Of a DNA stretch of 64,000 bases, positions 1-8,924 are shown in pieces. This DNA is from Paenibacillus contaminans (GTDB lineage: Bacteria > Bacillota > Bacilli > Paenibacillales > NBRC-103111). Below the pieces are notes generated by a model that did not search any database, had not been told where the DNA came from, and saw only the letters and a program-made list of their open reading frames with translations. Numbering within the stretch: the first letter of the stretch is position 1; the number at the start of each line of letters is the position of its first letter. Location of the stretch: NCBI RefSeq assembly GCF_003285015.1, contig NZ_QMFB01000004.1, positions 348,026 to 412,025 on the forward strand. The letters are read 5' to 3'. The position numbers and the translations under genes are program-made.

Positions 1-1361
1 AATGCGATGTTGTCTTTGATGCGAATCTGCTGAATGTAGACGTAATACCGGACTTGATCCAGCTCTTCCTTCACGGTAATGATCTCCCTGCCGTTGCTCA
101 GCGCGATCCGGTAATACCGGGCTAGCGCGTTAACCGCCCGCGAAATGTCCTCGGCACCGATTCCCATCGCCATCCAATTGATGGTGGAGAGCGTATTATA
201 CAGGAAGTGCGGATTGATCTGAGCCTGCAGCGCCTTCATCCGGAAAGCGAATTCCCTTGATTTCATTTCGCTGATCTCGTCGATGTTTTTGTTCAATTTA
301 CGCATCATCCTCTGGAATACCTTGTTCATTTCACCGATTTCATCGTTGCTCTTCGTATCCAGCTGAACGTCGTCGAAAATACCTTTGCTTACCTTCAACA
401 TTTCGTCCGTCAATCGGCTCATCCGCTTCGTGAACAAATAAGAACATACGTAGATGACGATGATGCCAAGAGCCAGAAGAATGCCGGACAGCGCCAAAAT
501 ATAGTCCCTGACCTCCTTGGAAAGCGGCAGCGCTCCCTCGACCGGCGTGACGCCCGCGATCGTCCAGCTTCCGTCGGAGTCCTTGTCGTACACGACCAGA
601 TGAGGCTCCCCTTCTATCGTTTCGGTAAAATACCCCGAGCTGCCGGACATTTTGGAGACGAAAGGAAGCGATTGACCGACCGAACCGTTCAGACGATCGC
701 TTTGCCGGAACAGGATGGCGCCCCGCTCGTCAAGGACGTAAGCGTTGCCTTCCTTGAACAAATCCATGCTTTTGATTTGATTAAACAAATAGCCGGGATC
801 GATCTCGAGCGAAACGATGCCGTACGCCTCTTTGTTGACCTTGTTGCGCAGCGCCTTCGCGGCTACAAGCCTGATCAGTTTCTCGCCGTGAAGGTCATAG
901 CTGCGGATGCTCCATAAAATGCCGTTCGACGTTCCTGCCAGCACCTCTTCCTTCCACGATTGATCCTCGATGTCCGCCTCTCTGTAAATGATGCCCGAGA
1001 ATGTTTTGGCGTTGAAATTGTACACCTTGACGAGCGGCACGTATTCATACGTGTTCAGCAGCGATTCGACGAAGTCTTTCAGCCGCTTGTTGTCCAAGTA
1101 TTCCTCGAACTTGTCGCCGCCTTCCTTGGTGAGCAGCTCCTGGAACTCGTCGCTAATATAAAACGTATTGATAGCTCTTTCGTAATTTTTCATGCGGTAT
1201 TCGAGCGTGGCGTTCGCCTGCTTCAAAACCTCTTTATAAGCGCCGCTGGACATCCGGTCCAAATAATCGCCCGCTTTTTCAGAAGAGAAATAGCTGATGC
1301 TGAAAATGAATATTGCGAGAATCAATCCGAAAATGACAAGCATCTTATTGCGCAGCTTCAT
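1..1361 (-). CDS. YesM-type sensor histidine kinase (C-terminus cut off by window edge)
   Basis: Membrane sensor kinase of the YesM family, which in Firmicutes partners with an AraC-type (YesN) response regulator to control sugar uptake. The start at 1361 follows an AAGGACGGGG ribosome site; the 453 codons seen run off the left edge. Residues about 7-24 form a first membrane segment, followed by an extracellular sensor part. A second membrane segment near residue 290 leads into a HAMP-like stretch (KGIFDDVQLDTKSNDEIGEM). The His_kinase motif NPHFLYNTLSTINWMAMG follows. The ATP-binding domain lies outside the window. A terminator separates it from the upstream binding-protein gene, yet it lies in line with that transport operon, so it probably senses the same sugar. 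Confidence 0.9.
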   Translation of the reverse strand, partial: MKLRNKMLVIFGLILAIFIFSISYFSSEKAGDYLDRMSSGAYKEVLKQANATLEYRMKNYERAINTFYISDEFQELLTKEGGDKFEEYLDNKRLKDFVESLLNTYEYVPLVKVYNFNAKTFSGIIYREADIEDQSWKEEVLAGTSNGILWSIRSYDLHGEKLIRLVAAKALRNKVNKEAYGIVSLEIDPGYLFNQIKSMDLFKEGNAYVLDERGAILFRQSDRLNGSVGQSLPFVSKMSGSSGYFTETIEGEPHLVVYDKDSDGSWTIAGVTPVEGALPLSKEVRDYILALSGILLALGIIVIYVCSYLFTKRMSRLTDEMLKVSKGIFDDVQLDTKSNDEIGEMNKVFQRMMRKLNKNIDEISEMKSREFAFRMKALQAQINPHFLYNTLSTINWMAMGIGAEDISRAVNALARYYRIALSNGREIITVKEELDQVRYYVYIQQIRIKDNIA

Positions 1362-1443
1362 CCGATCCCCGTCCTTGATTGCGCTTTCATAGTTTTTATG
1401 CAACTAGTATAGCAGAACCCTTGGCAAGCCGGGGGAATGTAGG

Positions 1444-1492
1444 AGAAAAAGTACCCGTTATTCCTGCCGAATAGCAATAGAAACGGGTACTT
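1444..1492 (-). terminator. Rho-independent terminator after the first binding-protein gene
   Basis: On the minus strand AAGTACCCGTT pairs with AACGGGTACTT and is followed by a T run. It lies between the binding-protein gene and the sensor kinase gene. Confidence 0.75.
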
Positions 1493-1509
1493 GCGATCTC
1501 ACACCGATA

Positions 1510-3189
1510 TTATTTGTATTTCTCTTTGACGGCCGTATATCTGCCGTAGTCCTCCTTCAAGATTTCGATAAAGCCGGCTTTTTTCGCCTGCTCCATCATC
1601 GCGTTATACATAGTTTCGACATCGGCGTCATCCTTGGCTTTCATGATGATTCTCGCTTCGGTTTCCTGGAATATTTTGTCGAGGTCGACCCCCTTCGCTT
1701 TTCGTATCGGTCCGGGCGGCGTATTCAGATAAATGTCGAGTATCGTGTCCATGTAGATTTCGCTGTCGTATTGCTTTTTGGCAAGCGCTCTTGTCTCGTT
1801 CATCTGCCGCGCTTGATCGAGAACCAAATCATGCGTGTACTTCAAAATGCCGGACAAGCCGTATGCCCACGCCCCGAGCACGTCCGCCCCCCATTTCGGA
1901 TTTTCGGCCATTTTTTTCTGATCCAGCTCGAAATTGTCGATCAGCTTGCCGTCTTCCGCGATATACCATGCGCCGTTATCCTTCGAAGGCGGCCCCCACA
2001 CCATCGTGGCCCAGCCTTCGTTCGTATTCATCCAGTCCATATATTTGAACAAACGTTCCGGATCCGACATCTTCTTGCTGATGACGATTGCGGAGGAGCC
2101 AAGCGTATTGATATGGCCGATCCGGCTGTTCGTAACGCCCGGCGCTTTCGGAAGCGGCATCGGCACGTATTTGGCGCCAGGTATGCTCTTTTCGAACCCT
2201 TTGTTGAATCCGGAAATATCGTTCGGCCACATGCTCGCGACGCCGACATAACCTTTGGGAATCATGTCGTTATAAGGCTGCTGCCATTTGAGCTTATATG
2301 CCTCCGGATCGATCAGCCCTTCGCGGAACAGCTTGGACGCGAATTTCAAGTATTGCAAATACTCGGGCTTCTCGTGCGCGTCGATCATTCTTTTTTCGTT
2401 ATCGTCACGGGCGTCCGCATACCGGTGTATGCCGAACATGCCGCCGATATGATAATTGATTTCCCCGCCTTCGCTAAGCGGCACATAAGGAACGACCTGC
2501 TTGCCGTTCACCGGAGGCAGCGATTTGAAAGCCTTGAGCACCTCGTAAAACTCGTCCGGCGTCTTAGGCACCTGCAAATTCAGCTTGCTCAGCCAATCCT
2601 CCCGAATCATCAAGACGTCGTTGACGGCGATCGTCAACTGGTCCTTCAAATCCGGATTGACCGTAAAGCCGGGCAGCACGTACAGCTTCCCGTCAGTCGG
2701 ATTGCGGTAGGCGTCGAGTATCGTCTTCGTAAAATATTTCGTAATATTCGGGGTATTTTTCAAATACGGCTCGATATCGAGCAGCATCCCGGCATCCGCC
2801 ATCTGCTGGTAAATTTGCAGGGCCGAAGAATCGTTTCTGTATTGAATGATATCCGGCATTTCTCCGGATGCCGCGATCAGACTTATTTTTTTCTGACCGT
2901 CTTCGCCGGCCGGCCAGACGAAGCCGTCCACATTAATCTTGAACTTTTGCTTGATATACTTGGCGTATTCCGTAGTCGGTCCGTTGCTTGGCCCTGCGTA
3001 CGCAGTACCCTGATAAGCCGTAATTTTCATCTCGTCCGCATATTCTTCCAGCTTTTTGTCGCTTCCCGGCTTACCGCTGCCAGAGGCGCTCCCTGCCGGT
3101 TCTTCCTTCGCGGTGCATGCGGCGAGCAAGGCCATGCTCAACGTTGCCGCTACCGCTCCCGAAATCCTCTTGACGGTTTTCCCCCTCAT
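1510..3189 (-). CDS. Extracellular sugar-binding lipoprotein (LplA-like)
   Basis: Substrate-binding lipoprotein of a CUT1-type carbohydrate ABC importer, anchored outside the membrane. The 559-aa product opens with a basic and hydrophobic signal and the lipobox LLAAC (Cys25), followed by a Ser/Gly-rich linker. The rest fits the large (500-560 aa) LplA/YtcQ binding proteins that act with LplB and YtcP permeases, whose genes lie directly upstream in the same operon. AAGGGAGAG precedes the ATG. No ATPase gene lies nearby; such importers commonly use a shared MsmX-type ATPase (family knowledge). The substrate is inferred only from the catabolic genes further upstream. Confidence 0.93.
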   Translation of the reverse strand: MRGKTVKRISGAVAATLSMALLAACTAKEEPAGSASGSGKPGSDKKLEEYADEMKITAYQGTAYAGPSNGPTTEYAKYIKQKFKINVDGFVWPAGEDGQKKISLIAASGEMPDIIQYRNDSSALQIYQQMADAGMLLDIEPYLKNTPNITKYFTKTILDAYRNPTDGKLYVLPGFTVNPDLKDQLTIAVNDVLMIREDWLSKLNLQVPKTPDEFYEVLKAFKSLPPVNGKQVVPYVPLSEGGEINYHIGGMFGIHRYADARDDNEKRMIDAHEKPEYLQYLKFASKLFREGLIDPEAYKLKWQQPYNDMIPKGYVGVASMWPNDISGFNKGFEKSIPGAKYVPMPLPKAPGVTNSRIGHINTLGSSAIVISKKMSDPERLFKYMDWMNTNEGWATMVWGPPSKDNGAWYIAEDGKLIDNFELDQKKMAENPKWGADVLGAWAYGLSGILKYTHDLVLDQARQMNETRALAKKQYDSEIYMDTILDIYLNTPPGPIRKAKGVDLDKIFQETEARIIMKAKDDADVETMYNAMMEQAKKAGFIEILKEDYGRYTAVKEKYK

Positions 3190-3254
3190 CGAATCGACTC
3201 TCCCTTGAATGTGGATTTAATATATAAGGCTTGCGGCCCCTATATCCGGGTGAA

Positions 3255-4136
3255 TTACCCTTTGACCGAGCCGATCATGACGCCCTGCACGAAATATTTT
3301 TGCAGGAACGGATAAACGAGTATGATCGGAACGGTCGTGACGACGATCGCCGCCATCTTGATCGATTCGATCGCAGGCGATTTCGCGACGAACTCCATCG
3401 ACATGCTTTGTTGAATCATCGCGCTCGCATTAACCTGCGTAATCATGCGCATCAGGATCGTTTGCACCGGAAGCAGCTTCGGATCCATGACGAACATCTC
3501 CCCGGAAACCCAATCGTTCCAATGACCGACTGCGGCGAACAAGAGCATGGTGGCGATGAGCGGCATGGACATGGGCACGATGATTTTGAAGAAAATGGTC
3601 AGGTCGTTCGCGCCGTCGACTTTAGCCGATTCCTCGATGCTTTCCGGCAAATTGGAAAAATAGGTTTTCATCAAGATGACGGTCCAGGCGTTGAGCAGCG
3701 ACGGGATGATGTATACCCAGAACGTGTTGAGCAGCATCAGATTTTTCAGCAAAATGTAGAACGGAATGAGCCCTCCGCCGAAAAACATCGTGATGATGAC
3801 GATATTGAGAAACAGCGTGCGTCCGATTAAATATTTTTTCGACAACCCGTAAGCCAGCAAGCCGCACATCAGAACGGACGAGAGCGCTCCGATCACCGTA
3901 CGCAAAATCGTAATGACGAAGCCGTCGATAAGCGCGTTCGTCACGAAGACGATACGGAAATTATCCAGCGTAAACACTTTGGGCCAGAAATAGACGTCGA
4001 AATAGCTGGTGACGGCGCTGTCGTGGAAGGACAAGGCCACCACATACCAGAACGGGTATAAGGTTACGAAGCCGAGCACGAGCATCAAGCAAATATTTGC
4101 GGTATCAAACGCGATTTCACCGATCGATCGTTTCAT
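3255..4136 (-). CDS. Carbohydrate ABC transporter permease (YtcP/LplC-like)
   Basis: Second membrane subunit of the importer, 293 aa with about six hydrophobic segments. The EAA loop that docks the ATPase reads EESAKVDGANDLTIFFKIIV, and the C-terminus ends YFVQGVMIGSVKG, a typical end for this subfamily. It starts 21 bases after the stop of the LplB-like permease and is followed after 65 bases by the binding protein, the usual B-C-A order. A ribosome site (AGGAGGTG) lies just before the ATG. Confidence 0.93.
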   Translation of the reverse strand: MKRSIGEIAFDTANICLMLVLGFVTLYPFWYVVALSFHDSAVTSYFDVYFWPKVFTLDNFRIVFVTNALIDGFVITILRTVIGALSSVLMCGLLAYGLSKKYLIGRTLFLNIVIITMFFGGGLIPFYILLKNLMLLNTFWVYIIPSLLNAWTVILMKTYFSNLPESIEESAKVDGANDLTIFFKIIVPMSMPLIATMLLFAAVGHWNDWVSGEMFVMDPKLLPVQTILMRMITQVNASAMIQQSMSMEFVAKSPAIESIKMAAIVVTTVPIILVYPFLQKYFVQGVMIGSVKG

Positions 4137-4157
4137 GTTTTCACCTCCTCTTCCGCG

Positions 4158-5075
4158 TTAATAAAGCCCGTCTTCGCCCAGCATTTTGACGATCCGGTTC
4201 GTCAGCAAAACGAGGATCAGCGCTACGAACGACCGCAGCAGACCGGCCGCCGCCCCCGCGCTGTACTGCAGGTTCTGCAGGCCGTACCGGAAGATGTACG
4301 TGTCAATGACCTCGGTCTTGTCAAGCACCGGCGGCAGCCCCATAATGTACAGCTGTTCGAAATTCGCCGAGAAGATGCCGCCTACCGCAAGCACGAACAA
4401 GATGGCGATCGTCGAGCGAATGCCCGGAAGACTGATGTGGAACATCTTCGAAAATCTCCCCGCCCCGTCCATGGACGCCGCCTCGTACAACTCGGGATTG
4501 ATCGACGACAGTGCGGCGAGAAATATAATGCTGCTGAAGCCGATGCTCTTCCAAATCTCGGTGACGACGGCAATGGGCCACATGTAGCCGGAGGTCAGCA
4601 TGAAATTGATCGGCTCGCCGACGATGCCCAGACTGACGAGGAACCGGTTGACAATGCCTTCGTCGATCGACAGCATCCGGCCCCAGATGCCTAGCACGAT
4701 GACCCACGAAACGAAGTGCGGCAAATAAGAAAGCGTTTGAATCGATCTCTTGAACAGCTTGCTTCGCAATTCGTTCAGCAATAACGCCAGCACGATCGGC
4801 GCCGGAAAGGCGAAAATCAGTTTCAGCAAGCTGATCGCTAGCGTGTTGACCAGAATGATCTTGAAATGATAACCGGTTACGAATTGCTTGAAATGGTCGA
4901 GACCCGCCCAGGGACTCCCCCAAATCCCTTTGGCGAACGTGTAGTCCTTGAAGGCGATGACGATACCGGCCATCGGGATGTAATTGAAAACGATAAACCA
5001 GACCAAGCACGGAACGACCATCAAATACAAATACTTCTGGCCTTTCATCTGCTGCAGCATTCTTTTTGCGCCCAC
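4158..5075 (-). CDS. Carbohydrate ABC transporter permease (LplB-like)
   Basis: First membrane subunit of the importer, 305 aa. The start is GTG at 5075, preceded by GAGGGG; no better ATG lies nearby. The N-terminal MKGQKYLYLMVVPCLVWFIV segment, the EAA loop (ELYEAASMDGAGRFSKMFHI) and the C-terminal end (MLGEDGLY) are typical of LplB proteins. It is the first gene of the transport operon and lies downstream of a clear promoter at 5117-5145 with a cre-like site just after the -10. Confidence 0.93.
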   Translation of the reverse strand: MGAKRMLQQMKGQKYLYLMVVPCLVWFIVFNYIPMAGIVIAFKDYTFAKGIWGSPWAGLDHFKQFVTGYHFKIILVNTLAISLLKLIFAFPAPIVLALLLNELRSKLFKRSIQTLSYLPHFVSWVIVLGIWGRMLSIDEGIVNRFLVSLGIVGEPINFMLTSGYMWPIAVVTEIWKSIGFSSIIFLAALSSINPELYEAASMDGAGRFSKMFHISLPGIRSTIAILFVLAVGGIFSANFEQLYIMGLPPVLDKTEVIDTYIFRYGLQNLQYSAGAAAGLLRSFVALILVLLTNRIVKMLGEDGLY

Positions 5076-5098
5076 TGGATTTTCCCCTCTTCATCAGC

Positions 5099-5113
5099 TG
5101 TTAAGCGTTTACA
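5099..5113 (-). promoter_or_regulatory. cre-like (CcpA) site after the transport promoter
   Basis: The minus strand reads TGTAAACGCTTAACA, close to the cre consensus TGWAANCGNTNWCA except at its 3' end. It lies a few bases downstream of the -10 box, where CcpA would block transcription. Catabolite control is inferred. Confidence 0.4.
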
Positions 5114-5116
5114 ATA

Positions 5117-5145
5117 AGTATACATGCAGCCTGGCGGTACTTTAA
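5117..5145 (-). promoter_or_regulatory. Sigma-A-type promoter of the transport operon
   Basis: -35 TTAAAG and -10 TATACT with a 17-base spacer, on the minus strand, ahead of the LplB-like gene. The weak -35 suggests an activator, and a conserved box overlaps and extends upstream of it. Confidence 0.6.
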
Positions 5146-5172
5146 TATTCGAAAGCCACGATATGTTTCGTT
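5144..5172 (-). promoter_or_regulatory. Putative shared operator, copy 1
   Basis: A 29-bp box matching 24 of 29 bases of the box at 12076-12104 and placed identically relative to -35 and -10. Its minus-strand core is AACGAAACATATCGTGG followed by a TTTCG half site. It probably binds the activator paired with the sensor kinase at the left edge (inference). Confidence 0.6.
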
Positions 5173-5274
5173 ATCCCACGCTGTTCCATTCGGCTCGGTG
5201 CTCACACCGCGCGCAGTTCCCGGCACACATGATGCGCTTCAAGACGGCGGCCGGGAAATCCCCTGCCTAAACGC

Positions 5275-5311
5275 GGAAAAACGCCGCCCGGCACTGCTGC
5301 CGGACGGCGCT
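5275..5311 (-). terminator. Terminator after the secreted hydrolase-like gene
   Basis: GC-rich minus-strand hairpin (GCGCCGTCCGGCA paired with TGCCGGGCGGCG) followed by TTTTT. It closes the catabolic operon before the transport promoter. Confidence 0.8.
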
Positions 5312-5389
5312 CCCGAGCCGGCGGAACTCCGCTTAAGGCCCTACATAATCCGTTCTTGTTCATCTCCAGTTTGATTGAAACGCATTCCG

Positions 5390-7840
5390 TCAAGCGTGCT
5401 TCTTGATGACGATTTTGCTGACGTACAGCTTGTCGCCTTTGTCGGAAAGCCTGAAGTCGGCGAAGCCGTTCTGCAGCTTGTTGGCAAACTCCGCATTCGT
5501 AATATGGAACGTATGCGTCACCCATTGCTCCGTATTGGTCCGCAAAACCTCGATCGGAGTAGCCAAGCCGAAATAATTCGGCGCGTCGTCCGGCAAGGTC
5601 GAATTGTACTGCAGCTCGAAAGGCGACGTCCCCAGGTCGTAATAAGTAACTTCGACGTACACCTCCTCCTGCGTGCTTGGAATAAAGTCGTCGTCCGCAT
5701 CAAAGTACATATGGTTGTTGTCGGCCCGTCCAGGATTGTTCACATTGCTCGGATCGGTAGCGTAGGCGGCCCTTCCGCCGATCGTTTCATTCACAACAGC
5801 GCCGTCATAGCCGGACAAGGGCTTCAATAGAATGCCTTGCTGAAGCGGATACTCCTTCAAAACAATGCTGATTTCGTCCTGATTGACGATCGGCTTGCTT
5901 GCTCTTACCAGACTGACGGACAACGGAACGCCCAGATCGGCCAGCCTGAAATCGGCCCCGCCGCTCAAGCCGCCTGCAAACCGGGCATCCGCAAGCTGGA
6001 ACGTGCGAGTCAGCCATTTATTCGTGCCCGTTCTTGAAACCTGCAGCGAAACAGGGGCGCTCGACGCGGATTCATACTCAAGGGCGAACGACGTCGTGCC
6101 TTCGTCGAAATACGTGACCTCGATCGTTACGTCCCTGTCGTCCTCCGTCAAATAGTCGCGATCAACGGCAAAATACATGTATCCGCTCGGCACGGCGCCG
6201 GTGGTCGTCCTGCTCTGGCGTCCGCTTACCGCGCCTGCCGTAGTAAGTCCGTCCGCAAGCTCATGCTGCTGCAAGCCTTTCTCGGCGTTCGCCGCGCCCA
6301 GCGATATCTGCAAAGTCGAGTAATTCGCCGGAGGCTCGGGCACATATTCGGGATCTTCCGCCCCGTTGTTCAACAGCCCGTAGAAATAGGCCCACGCCGC
6401 CGTTTTTTTGCCGGACGGCTTCACCAGCCAAAATCCGCTGTATTGATCGTCGGGTTGATTCGGTCCTACGGAGTCGTCATACAGCTGCCAAAAGAGCGCA
6501 TGGTCGATCTGCTTCTCTCTAGCCGTCTCGACGACCGTTTTCGCGGCTTCCAGCACCTGTTTGGTTCCCGATACGTTTTCCGCAAGGCTAAACTCTCCCA
6601 CGAACACCCTGCTGCGGCCGTTGTTCAAGTTCTGCGCCACTTTGGCTTTCAGATAGTCCAGCGCATTGCCGAATACCTCCTTGCCGAGCGCCGGCGTATC
6701 GTACGCCGAATAGGAGTAGTAGTCGCAATACGTGTTCGGGATGACTTGATTGGTAACGGTTTTCCCGCCTTCCATCGCCTTCTTGACCAGATTGACTTCA
6801 AGCGCGTTGTAAATATGGACGTTGCGGCTTTTTACCGCTTCTCTCGCATCGTTGACCGCATTCTGGCGAATATTGATCCATTCCGTCATCCGTTTCAAGA
6901 CGTCGTCATCCGGATCGGTGGCGATGTTCGGGGCAGCCATCGTCGACCAGTCCCCTTCCCAGTTTTGCAGGATGAACGTTTTGCCCGTTCCCCGGTACGT
7001 TTTCAGCAAGTAAACGGCGAGCTCGTAAATTTGGTCGTATTCTTTCTGCTTTTGTTCGTCGCTGAAGCCGGTGAACCAGTAGGTGGCGTATTTGGGCTCG
7101 GAAAATACGTAAGCGCCCAAGAAATACGTATTGAAATCCATATCGAAAATGCCTTTGAAGGAGTCGGATTCGGCGAGTTCTGCCGGGGAGGTGTAGGCGG
7201 TTCCGCTCCAGTCGTTAAACTGGTAAAAATTTTTGTAATTGGGGCTCAAGTACATTTTGATCGATTTGGTGTTTAATTGGCGAAGCCTTTCGCCGCCCTC
7301 CAGAATGGCGTCGGAGGTGCCGAAGCTATATTGGGGATTGATGAAATTGACGCCGAGAAAATCCTGAACGGTGTTCATGGAGCCGTCATTATGCTTCGGA
7401 AGCTTATCCTTGGAGGTATACGTGCTGCCGTTCGCGCCGACCTGGATCAGCACCGAGTCGGACTTGCCGCTCCCGTCCTTCGCCGTTGCCGTAACGGTCG
7501 TTTCCCCCGCCCCGAACACGATGACCTTGCCCTCGGCGTTCACGATCGCAACGTCCGTATTGCTGCTGGACCAGCTTACCGACTTGTCGGATGCGTTGGC
7601 AGGCTTGACGGCCGCTTTGAGAAGAATCGCCGTGCCGCCCAGCTCCGTCTGAATTGACGAAATGGATTTACTTCCGCGCTTGATGTCGACCGACTTCACC
7701 GCCACTTGACGGCCGCCGTGCCGATTATTCCCGTTCGCGTCCCCCGCTGCCTGCTCGGCGCTTGCGCTGGACTGCGCCAGCGCAAAAAACAGCATAATCA
7801 GCAAGACCATCATCCCTTTCACGCTCATTCGTTTCCTCAT
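5390..7840 (-). CDS. Secreted Big_2-domain protein with TIM-barrel hydrolase-like core
   Basis: Secreted protein of 816 aa from the start at 7840 (GGAAGGAG nine bases upstream). A longer reading frame to 7951 exists but would overlap the preceding gene. Residues 1-28 look like a signal peptide ending SSASA. A bacterial Ig-like Big_2 domain follows (WSSSNTDVAIVNAEGKV). The middle part (about 150-510) has a glycoside-hydrolase look: LQNWEGDW and VFVGEFSLAEN could carry the acid/base and nucleophile glutamates of a (beta/alpha)8 enzyme. The C-terminus holds two related beta-rich modules of about 135 aa (both with VEVTY, GT..F, ADFRL), possibly carbohydrate-binding. I cannot assign a family or substrate. 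It is the last gene of the catabolic operon. Confidence 0.75.
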   Translation of the reverse strand: MRKRMSVKGMMVLLIMLFFALAQSSASAEQAAGDANGNNRHGGRQVAVKSVDIKRGSKSISSIQTELGGTAILLKAAVKPANASDKSVSWSSSNTDVAIVNAEGKVIVFGAGETTVTATAKDGSGKSDSVLIQVGANGSTYTSKDKLPKHNDGSMNTVQDFLGVNFINPQYSFGTSDAILEGGERLRQLNTKSIKMYLSPNYKNFYQFNDWSGTAYTSPAELAESDSFKGIFDMDFNTYFLGAYVFSEPKYATYWFTGFSDEQKQKEYDQIYELAVYLLKTYRGTGKTFILQNWEGDWSTMAAPNIATDPDDDVLKRMTEWINIRQNAVNDAREAVKSRNVHIYNALEVNLVKKAMEGGKTVTNQVIPNTYCDYYSYSAYDTPALGKEVFGNALDYLKAKVAQNLNNGRSRVFVGEFSLAENVSGTKQVLEAAKTVVETAREKQIDHALFWQLYDDSVGPNQPDDQYSGFWLVKPSGKKTAAWAYFYGLLNNGAEDPEYVPEPPANYSTLQISLGAANAEKGLQQHELADGLTTAGAVSGRQSRTTTGAVPSGYMYFAVDRDYLTEDDRDVTIEVTYFDEGTTSFALEYESASSAPVSLQVSRTGTNKWLTRTFQLADARFAGGLSGGADFRLADLGVPLSVSLVRASKPIVNQDEISIVLKEYPLQQGILLKPLSGYDGAVVNETIGGRAAYATDPSNVNNPGRADNNHMYFDADDDFIPSTQEEVYVEVTYYDLGTSPFELQYNSTLPDDAPNYFGLATPIEVLRTNTEQWVTHTFHITNAEFANKLQNGFADFRLSDKGDKLYVSKIVIKKHA

Positions 7841-7860
7841 CGCTTTTTGGCTCCTTCCCG

Positions 7861-8901
7861 TTATCGGCTGGCTCCGGAGTCTGCAAGCTCCGTCATTTGC
7901 ATCAAGCCTTGCATGTAACCGATTGCATGACTTCTCGAGCGGTGCTGCCATGGTGAATCGTTAACGATCAAAGGAACATGGTCGGTCGACATAAACCCGG
8001 TAAATCCGTTGCGCTTCAGCAAAAGCATTACTTCGGCCGGATTATAATTGCCTTCGCCGAGGAAGCATTCCTGAAACTTGGGCACCGTACCCTGAACGTC
8101 GCGGAAATGCACGTAAAAAATTTTCCCGCGCGGACCGAAATATTCGATCATTTGCTTCACGTTTTGCGCGCCGCCGGCCATCTCGGAGCAGCAGCCGAGG
8201 CACAGATCGAGCCCCCACGCTTCGCTGTCGGCGATTTCCATCGCCTTCTTGAAGTTTTCGAATTTATAGAAAAGCCTGCCGATGCCGCCCAGCTCGGGTA
8301 CAGGCGGATCGTCGGGATGAAGCGCAAGGCGGACTCCCGCTTCTTCCGCGGTCGGAATAATCGCCTTGATAAAATATTCGTAATTGGACCACATCTCGTC
8401 TTCGGAAATAAACCGGTTGGGACCTTCGTCCATCAGACGCTGAACCGTTATATCCGGATCGGCGACGGTTGCCGCGTCCGCTTTCGGCTGAAACGGCTTC
8501 GTCAGCGACATATCGAAGGCGCTGACGGATGCTCCGCCGCGTCCGGGCTCGTTAGGCGTTCGCCAGACGGAATTGGGCATGAAATGGTAGCCGAGTATCG
8601 GAATGCCCGCTTTACCCATATTTCGAATCGTATTTTTGTAATGCTCGATCTGTTCGTCTCTTCCGTCCATGCCCAGCATCGGTTTTAAATACCAGTCGAA
8701 AGGAGTGTTTTCGAGCGCCTCCAGCTTCATACCGTATTTCTCGCATTCCAGCCGCAGCGCAAGCAGGTCTTCGTATTCCCACTGCGCCGTGCCCGGCAGA
8801 GCGGGCCAATTCAATTGGCAGCTCGTAATGCCGAGCTGTCTGCCGAACGTCATCGTTTCTTCGGTTACATGCGTAAATTGGCCGATCGCGATTCGCATCA
8901 T
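7861..8901 (-). CDS. Mannonate dehydratase-like TIM-barrel enzyme (UxuA family), paralogue 1
   Basis: 346-aa protein resembling UxuA, which dehydrates D-mannonate to 2-keto-3-deoxygluconate in glucuronate breakdown. Typical stretches are LRLECEKYGMKLEALENTPF, LALHPDDPPVPELGGIGRLF, DSEAWGLDLCLGCCSEMAGG and YVHFRDVQGTVPKFQECFLG; the His, Asp and Cys residues there match the metal site expected in the family. It ends 20 bases before the hydrolase-like gene. A close paralogue lies at 10928-11974. Which of the two is the true mannonate enzyme cannot be told from sequence alone. Confidence 0.85.
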   Translation of the reverse strand: MMRIAIGQFTHVTEETMTFGRQLGITSCQLNWPALPGTAQWEYEDLLALRLECEKYGMKLEALENTPFDWYLKPMLGMDGRDEQIEHYKNTIRNMGKAGIPILGYHFMPNSVWRTPNEPGRGGASVSAFDMSLTKPFQPKADAATVADPDITVQRLMDEGPNRFISEDEMWSNYEYFIKAIIPTAEEAGVRLALHPDDPPVPELGGIGRLFYKFENFKKAMEIADSEAWGLDLCLGCCSEMAGGAQNVKQMIEYFGPRGKIFYVHFRDVQGTVPKFQECFLGEGNYNPAEVMLLLKRNGFTGFMSTDHVPLIVNDSPWQHRSRSHAIGYMQGLMQMTELADSGASR

Positions 8902-8924
8902 CGTTTGCTAGCTCCCTCTCGTCG

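Noticed and set aside
1771..3315. Long plus-strand open frame of 514 codons opposite the binding-protein gene
   Set aside because: Mirror-frame artefact of a GC-rich gene; composition is Arg/His/Ile-rich and no ribosome site or motif is present.
7841..7951. N-terminal extension of the Big_2 protein
   Set aside because: It overlaps the end of the mannonate-dehydratase-like gene; the inner start at 7840 has a strong ribosome site followed by a signal peptide.
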